DNA of 64,000 nt from positions 1-64,000 of the forward strand of contig CANMDE010000012.1 in assembly GCA_947496535.1 (NCBI GenBank). Direction: 5' to 3'. The stretch is from an uncultured Paracoccaceae bacterium. GTDB taxonomy: Bacteria > Pseudomonadota > Alphaproteobacteria > Rhodobacterales > Rhodobacteraceae. Below, one piece after another: positions 60,280-64,000 of this stretch. The number at the start of each line of letters is the position of its first letter. The stretch's first letter is position 1. The notes under the pieces are model-generated. The model saw nothing but the letters and a program-made list of their open reading frames with translations, ran no database searches and was not told where the DNA came from. Made by a program: the position numbers and the translations under genes.

Positions 60280-62288
60280 GCGCCTCCATGGGAAAAGCGC
60301 GGATCGCCACGGGCGTCCTGCTAGTAACGATGGTGACCGCCGCCATAGGCTACACCATCGCCTCGGCGGTGCTGACCTACCAGGATCTCGGCTTCGGGGC
60401 CGAGATCGACTTTGCCTATATCGCGCAGAACTACATGGCGATCCTCGATCGCCGCCCGGAGGATGCACAACTCATCCACCTGATCATCGGCAGCTTCGCC
60501 GCCGCCGGCATGATGCTGAGCCTCGCCCTCTCGGGGTCCGCGCTCACACGCTTTGGCCAGACCCATTGGCAGAGCACGCGCGAGATGAAGGCCAACGGCT
60601 TCTTTGGGGCGCCCGGGACCGGGTTCATCCTCGGCAAGCTGGGGACGCCGGGCTCCCGCGCCAATTACATTTGCTCCAAGGTTTTTCCGCATGCGCTGAT
60701 CGTGGCGCCCACGGGCCGTGGCAAGACCACAGGTTTTGTGATCCCGAACCTGCTCACCTGGCAAGGCTCTGCCGTGACGCTCGATGTGAAGGGCGAGTGT
60801 TTCGAGGCCACGGCCCGGCACCGCGCCGCCCAAGGCGACAAAGTCTATCGCTTTGCCCCCACCGATTGGGACGGCAAGCGCACGCATCGCTACAACCCGC
60901 TCCTGCGTATCTTCGAGCTGAAAGACCCCGCGCGCCAACAGATGGAATTGCAGCTCCTCGCGACGCTCTTTCTGCAAAGCGACAACGACCGGGTGCAGGG
61001 CTTGCTCAAAGGCGGGATCGATCTCTTCGTGGCGGCAGGCCTGTTGGCGTTCCAGCGCAAGCGCCCGACCTTGGGCGAGATCTACCGCATCGCCGCTTCG
61101 GGCGGGAACAAGCAGAAGGAATACTTCGCGCGCGGCCACGAGATGGAAAACAGGGCCGCGAAGCTGATTTTCACGCGGCTCGCTTCGACCAACAACGACA
61201 CGCTGACCTCTTACGTTTCGCTCCTGATGACCTCGGGGCTCGATCAATGGCAAAACCCGGCCATCGATGAGGCGACGGCGGTGTCGGATTTTGATTTCCG
61301 GACGATCCGCAAGAAGCCCTTCTCCGTCTACCTTGTCGTCCAACCGTTAATGGTGAAGCCCCTCGCGCCGCTGATCCGGCTCTTCTTCTCCGATCTTCTC
61401 TCTGCCATGCAGGAAAAAGATCCCGGACCGGATGAGCCCTGGCCCGTGATGATCATGCTCGATGAGTTCAACCGCCTCGGCAAGATGCCCATCGTGGTGG
61501 AGAGCATCGAGACCTTGCGGACCTATCGCGGGCATCTGGCCGTGGTCACCCAAACCATCCCCGCCCTCGATGAAATCTATGGTGAGAACACCCGCCGCGC
61601 CCTTCAGGGCAATGCCGGCGTGAAACTCTACCTGACGCCTTCCGATGAGAAGACCGTAGAGGAGCTGAGCAAGGCGGTCGGCAAGACCACCAAGACTGTC
61701 GTCACGCGATCTCAATCCATCGGCAAGAACCCCTTCGAAGGGCGCAGCCAATCGACACGGACCGAGGAAAGCTCATTGCTCCCCGAAGATGAGGCCCGCC
61801 GCCTGCCACTCGACGAGATCGTCATGGTCATCGACGCGCAAATGCCGGTCCGCGCAAAACGGATCCAGTATTTCGACGACCGCCTGTTCAAGGCGATCCA
61901 CGCGGCACAGACGGGCGAGTTGCCGTTCCCGGAGCCGGGGGGAGGGGGGCCGCAGGGTGATCTGCCGCTGAGTATGCGCGCCATGCCGATGACACCGCCA
62001 CTGAACGGCCCGCGTGGATCTGAAGCAGATGTGGAGAGGGCACGCGAGGCTGTTGAAGGCCAATCGTCAGAGCAAACCCATTTCGCCCCAAAGAAGACCG
62101 CGCCCGTTGTTCAAGCCGTTATCGCCGGGGAACAACGACAGATGGAGATGGATTTTCGGGGCCAAGTCACGGATGCCGAGGCAGCGAGCGCCGTGGGTGA
62201 GGCGCAAATGCGTTCTGCCGTCGATGGCTTGGACGACATGGAAGCGATGTTGCGAGAGGATGGTGGTCAAAAGCTGGTTGCCCGATAG
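60276..62288 (+). CDS. virD4: VirD4/TraG type IV coupling protein
   Basis: 670 aa from a TTG overlapping the relaxase stop; ATG 60288 is an alternative. Two N-terminal membrane helices (ATGVLLVTMVTAAIGYTIASAVL and LIIGSFAAAGMMLSLALSG) anchor a cytosolic ATPase. Walker A is VAPTGRGKTTGFVIPN (near 143), TLDVKGECFEATA follows, and Walker B is VMIMLDEFNRLGKMP (near 390). It docks relaxase-DNA to the VirB channel at the inner membrane. Downstream tail is acidic and Gln-rich. All motifs are intact. Confidence 0.94.
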   Translation: MSASMGKARIATGVLLVTMVTAAIGYTIASAVLTYQDLGFGAEIDFAYIAQNYMAILDRRPEDAQLIHLIIGSFAAAGMMLSLALSGSALTRFGQTHWQSTREMKANGFFGAPGTGFILGKLGTPGSRANYICSKVFPHALIVAPTGRGKTTGFVIPNLLTWQGSAVTLDVKGECFEATARHRAAQGDKVYRFAPTDWDGKRTHRYNPLLRIFELKDPARQQMELQLLATLFLQSDNDRVQGLLKGGIDLFVAAGLLAFQRKRPTLGEIYRIAASGGNKQKEYFARGHEMENRAAKLIFTRLASTNNDTLTSYVSLLMTSGLDQWQNPAIDEATAVSDFDFRTIRKKPFSVYLVVQPLMVKPLAPLIRLFFSDLLSAMQEKDPGPDEPWPVMIMLDEFNRLGKMPIVVESIETLRTYRGHLAVVTQTIPALDEIYGENTRRALQGNAGVKLYLTPSDEKTVEELSKAVGKTTKTVVTRSQSIGKNPFEGRSQSTRTEESSLLPEDEARRLPLDEIVMVIDAQMPVRAKRIQYFDDRLFKAIHAAQTGELPFPEPGGGGPQGDLPLSMRAMPMTPPLNGPRGSEADVERAREAVEGQSSEQTHFAPKKTAPVVQAVIAGEQRQMEMDFRGQVTDAEAASAVGEAQMRSAVDGLDDMEAMLREDGGQKLVAR

Positions 62289-62423
62289 GTTAGCGAGGAT
62301 CGTTTTTCGTTCGAGCGGGGGGGATTCCAGACATTCGCTGGATCTGCGAGAGTCCTAAGATCAAGACCCGAGAGCAGACTTTGGTTTCTTCGATTTACCG
62401 CGCAGTCGCTAGAGTTCGTGTAG

Positions 62424-64000
62424 TCACTTAGGTTTTTGCTTTAGATTTAAGTTCACAAGGTTGCACGGACACCGAAGGGCCTCCGGAGTCGTGCTTTTCG
62501 GTGTGATGTAAAGCCATGATCCGCAGTCATCGCATTGAGCGCTGGCCAGAAGATCCTTGAACGCCTGAACAATGGGCTTGAAGTCATTCGGACTGAAGTT
62601 GGCCCACTCGTTGAAATGCACTGCTTTGTTGACCGTCCAGTTTTCTTCACCCTTATGGGTATTGGCTTGCTTGAGCCGCTCCTTGCGCGCATGTGCCTTG
62701 GATTTTTGATCCTCGTTACCCCAGGACTGCGCAGAGTCGACTGCCTTTCCCAGTAGGTCTGACAACCGAGACATGGCACTCGGCAATAGGCCTCCGAGAT
62801 CGTAGCTGTTGTCAGCCCTGAAGACTGCCTGTGCCCCCAATTGATCCGCGAGCAAGCGCGCTACAAACTCCATGTGACGACGCATAATCGGAGCTGCAAC
62901 TTCGACCTTGCCCTTCGCCAAGGCTGCATCGATTTCCGCCCAAATCTCTGGATTCGACTCCACCAAAGGACCAGTCTCGACTGACCAACTGTCAAATGCC
63001 ATTGACGTCTTTCGCGACACCAACTTCGCTGAGCGCATCTGCTCTGCCCAAACTTTGTCATGCGTCGCAATTACGAATTGCGTGTTTGGGAACTCCGTCA
63101 TCAGCAGCTTGCAGAACTGATATCGGTGGTCTGCATCGACTGACATGACAACATCATCAAGCAGCGCGACCGTAAAGCTGTCGCCGAGCAACCGCTTCAT
63201 CAACGCAAGATAGAGACAGACCCCCATCCCGTCCTGATGTCCTTCGCTATGGAACGCCCCCGGCGGGAAGAGGCCCCGCTCATAAAAGTTCACGTCGAAG
63301 TCGAGACGCCCTTCTGTAGCCTTAAAACGGGCGACGAATTTCTGCTCGTCGCCATCATTCAAGACGCGGTAGAAATTGCTAAAGTCATCTTCGACAGCCT
63401 CATAGAGCGCATCGAGTTCAGTCTCCATCGCGGCGCACCATGCGTCGTAGGCGACTTTCCCCGCGTCACGGGCCTTTTGGGCCTCCTTCTCAGTCTGACG
63501 GGCCGCTTTGTAGTCCTTAAACCTTTGTTCCGCATTGATCAGAAAGCTCTGTGCGGCCAAGGTTGCTGACTGATCGGGCTTCGCACGTATCGCGTCAACA
63601 AAAGCCGCAAGCTTTGGTTCGAAGCCTTCTGGAATGGCCGGCCATCCGGATGTCAGGCGATCTTTGAGCTCCAAAATCTCTGTGAATGACTTTAGCCGTT
63701 CCTGTAGCGAGGCCAGGTCTTTGCCCCATGCCACCACGCCCGCCAGCATGTCTGCAGCGTTTTCAAGCTTCGCGATGCGATGCGCTTCGATCAATAGTGC
63801 CTTTAGGGAGCCAACTTCCGTTGAAAGCGCTGATGCATGATCCGAGAGTTTTTGCTTTAGCTCCCCAGCGGCCTTCGATTTCTGCTGCTTTGCGTGGAGA
63901 TGCGAAAGAAGGTGCGCTTCATCTGGCCATTCATGGTCGCACATCGGACATGCGGGGCCATCAACCAACTTCAATCCCCGTTCCACCAACTCACGCTGTT
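62424..64000 (-). CDS. SMC/Rad50-like ABC ATPase, 5' end outside window
   Basis: C-terminal 525 residues visible; the frame is open at the right edge. Near the edge is CPMCDHEW, a zinc-hook-like CxxC, followed by coiled coil (KQQKSKAAGELKQKLSDHASALSTEVGSLKALL). Then ABC signature HSEGHQDGMGVCLYLALMKRL, Walker B VALLDDVVMSVDADHR and H-loop FVIATHDKVW. The C-terminal 180 residues are helical and end with two CxxC-type pairs (CDDCGSWLY, LRCPC), possibly a second zinc site. ATPases of this form occur in RecN/Rad50-like and defence systems (RloC-like, Lamassu-like). The N-terminal Walker A lies outside, and no partner is visible. It is transcribed toward the mob operon. Confidence 0.8.
   Translation of the reverse strand, partial: QRELVERGLKLVDGPACPMCDHEWPDEAHLLSHLHAKQQKSKAAGELKQKLSDHASALSTEVGSLKALLIEAHRIAKLENAADMLAGVVAWGKDLASLQERLKSFTEILELKDRLTSGWPAIPEGFEPKLAAFVDAIRAKPDQSATLAAQSFLINAEQRFKDYKAARQTEKEAQKARDAGKVAYDAWCAAMETELDALYEAVEDDFSNFYRVLNDGDEQKFVARFKATEGRLDFDVNFYERGLFPPGAFHSEGHQDGMGVCLYLALMKRLLGDSFTVALLDDVVMSVDADHRYQFCKLLMTEFPNTQFVIATHDKVWAEQMRSAKLVSRKTSMAFDSWSVETGPLVESNPEIWAEIDAALAKGKVEVAAPIMRRHMEFVARLLADQLGAQAVFRADNSYDLGGLLPSAMSRLSDLLGKAVDSAQSWGNEDQKSKAHARKERLKQANTHKGEENWTVNKAVHFNEWANFSPNDFKPIVQAFKDLLASAQCDDCGSWLYITPKSTTPEALRCPCNLVNLNLKQKPK

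Noticed and set aside
58000..60468. Long minus-strand frames across the relaxase and coupling-protein genes
   Set aside because: Opposite strand carries intact relaxase and T4CP motifs; these frames have no RBS or motif.
1..64000. CRISPR arrays, tRNA or rRNA genes, transposases
   Set aside because: No regularly spaced repeats, tRNA-like clover-leaf, rRNA sequence or DDE/serine/tyrosine recombinase motifs were noticed in any frame.

Overview
The window looks like 64 kb of a large conjugative repABC plasmid from an alphaproteobacterium, most likely a Rhodobacteraceae (Roseobacter-group) host. The reasons are a complete repA-repB-repC module, a VirB/VirD-type transfer apparatus, small plasmid-typical genes (DUF736, DUF2958, MGLDQY-type) and a mostly GC-rich sequence. 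This rests on motif reading only; no database search was run.

Layout. 1-4.8 kb, minus strand: start of a type IV secretion operon (hypothetical gene, lytic transglycosylase, VirB2, VirB3, VirB4, small lipoprotein, second lytic transglycosylase running off the left edge). 4.8-6.8 kb: small exported proteins and an XRE regulator. 7.1-22.2 kb: two giant translationally coupled genes (about 3192 and 1851 aa, the first with a Tat signal), then a third gene, also Tat-exported, at 22.5-23.3 kb. I recognise no family for any of these three. 23.6-29.3 kb, AT-richer: a channel-like membrane protein facing a coupled three-gene cassette (FAD/NAD(P) oxidoreductase, dead trypsin-like protein, PIN-like protein). 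29.4-43.3 kb, minus strand: a GC-rich defence block with a large protein of unknown fold, a 1813-aa DUF1998-type helicase and a NERD-helicase (Druantia type II-like), then a C5 DNA methyltransferase, an MvaI/BcnI-type restriction enzyme and a T:G-mismatch-type HhH-GPD glycosylase. 43.5-45.3 kb: HEPN-like gene, frameshifted small gene and PD-(D/E)XK-like protein. 45.3-50.2 kb: small plasmid genes separated by strongly structured leaders. 50.3-54.4 kb: repABC with RepB-box repeats, a DnaA box and a probable ctRNA interval. 54.4-57.1 kb: DUF4143 ATPase, a truncated gene and small conserved genes. 57.3-62.3 kb: relaxosome protein, VirD2-type relaxase and VirD4-type coupling protein. 62.4-64 kb: SMC/Rad50-like ATPase running off the right edge.

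How it works together. RepABC replicates and partitions the plasmid. MobC, VirD2 and VirD4 process the DNA and deliver it to the VirB channel. A shared AGTATATTAT motif lies before the VirB operon, before a small exported-protein gene and before the mob operon, which suggests common control. The restriction-modification genes share tight stop/start junctions, and the glycosylase fits a role in repairing T:G mismatches produced when 5-methylcytosine deaminates. The most novel-looking parts are the giant Tat-linked locus, the oxidoreductase/dead-protease/PIN cassette beside a channel protein, the Druantia-like plus R-M plus mismatch-glycosylase composite, and a twice-occurring leader RNA with compensatory base changes.
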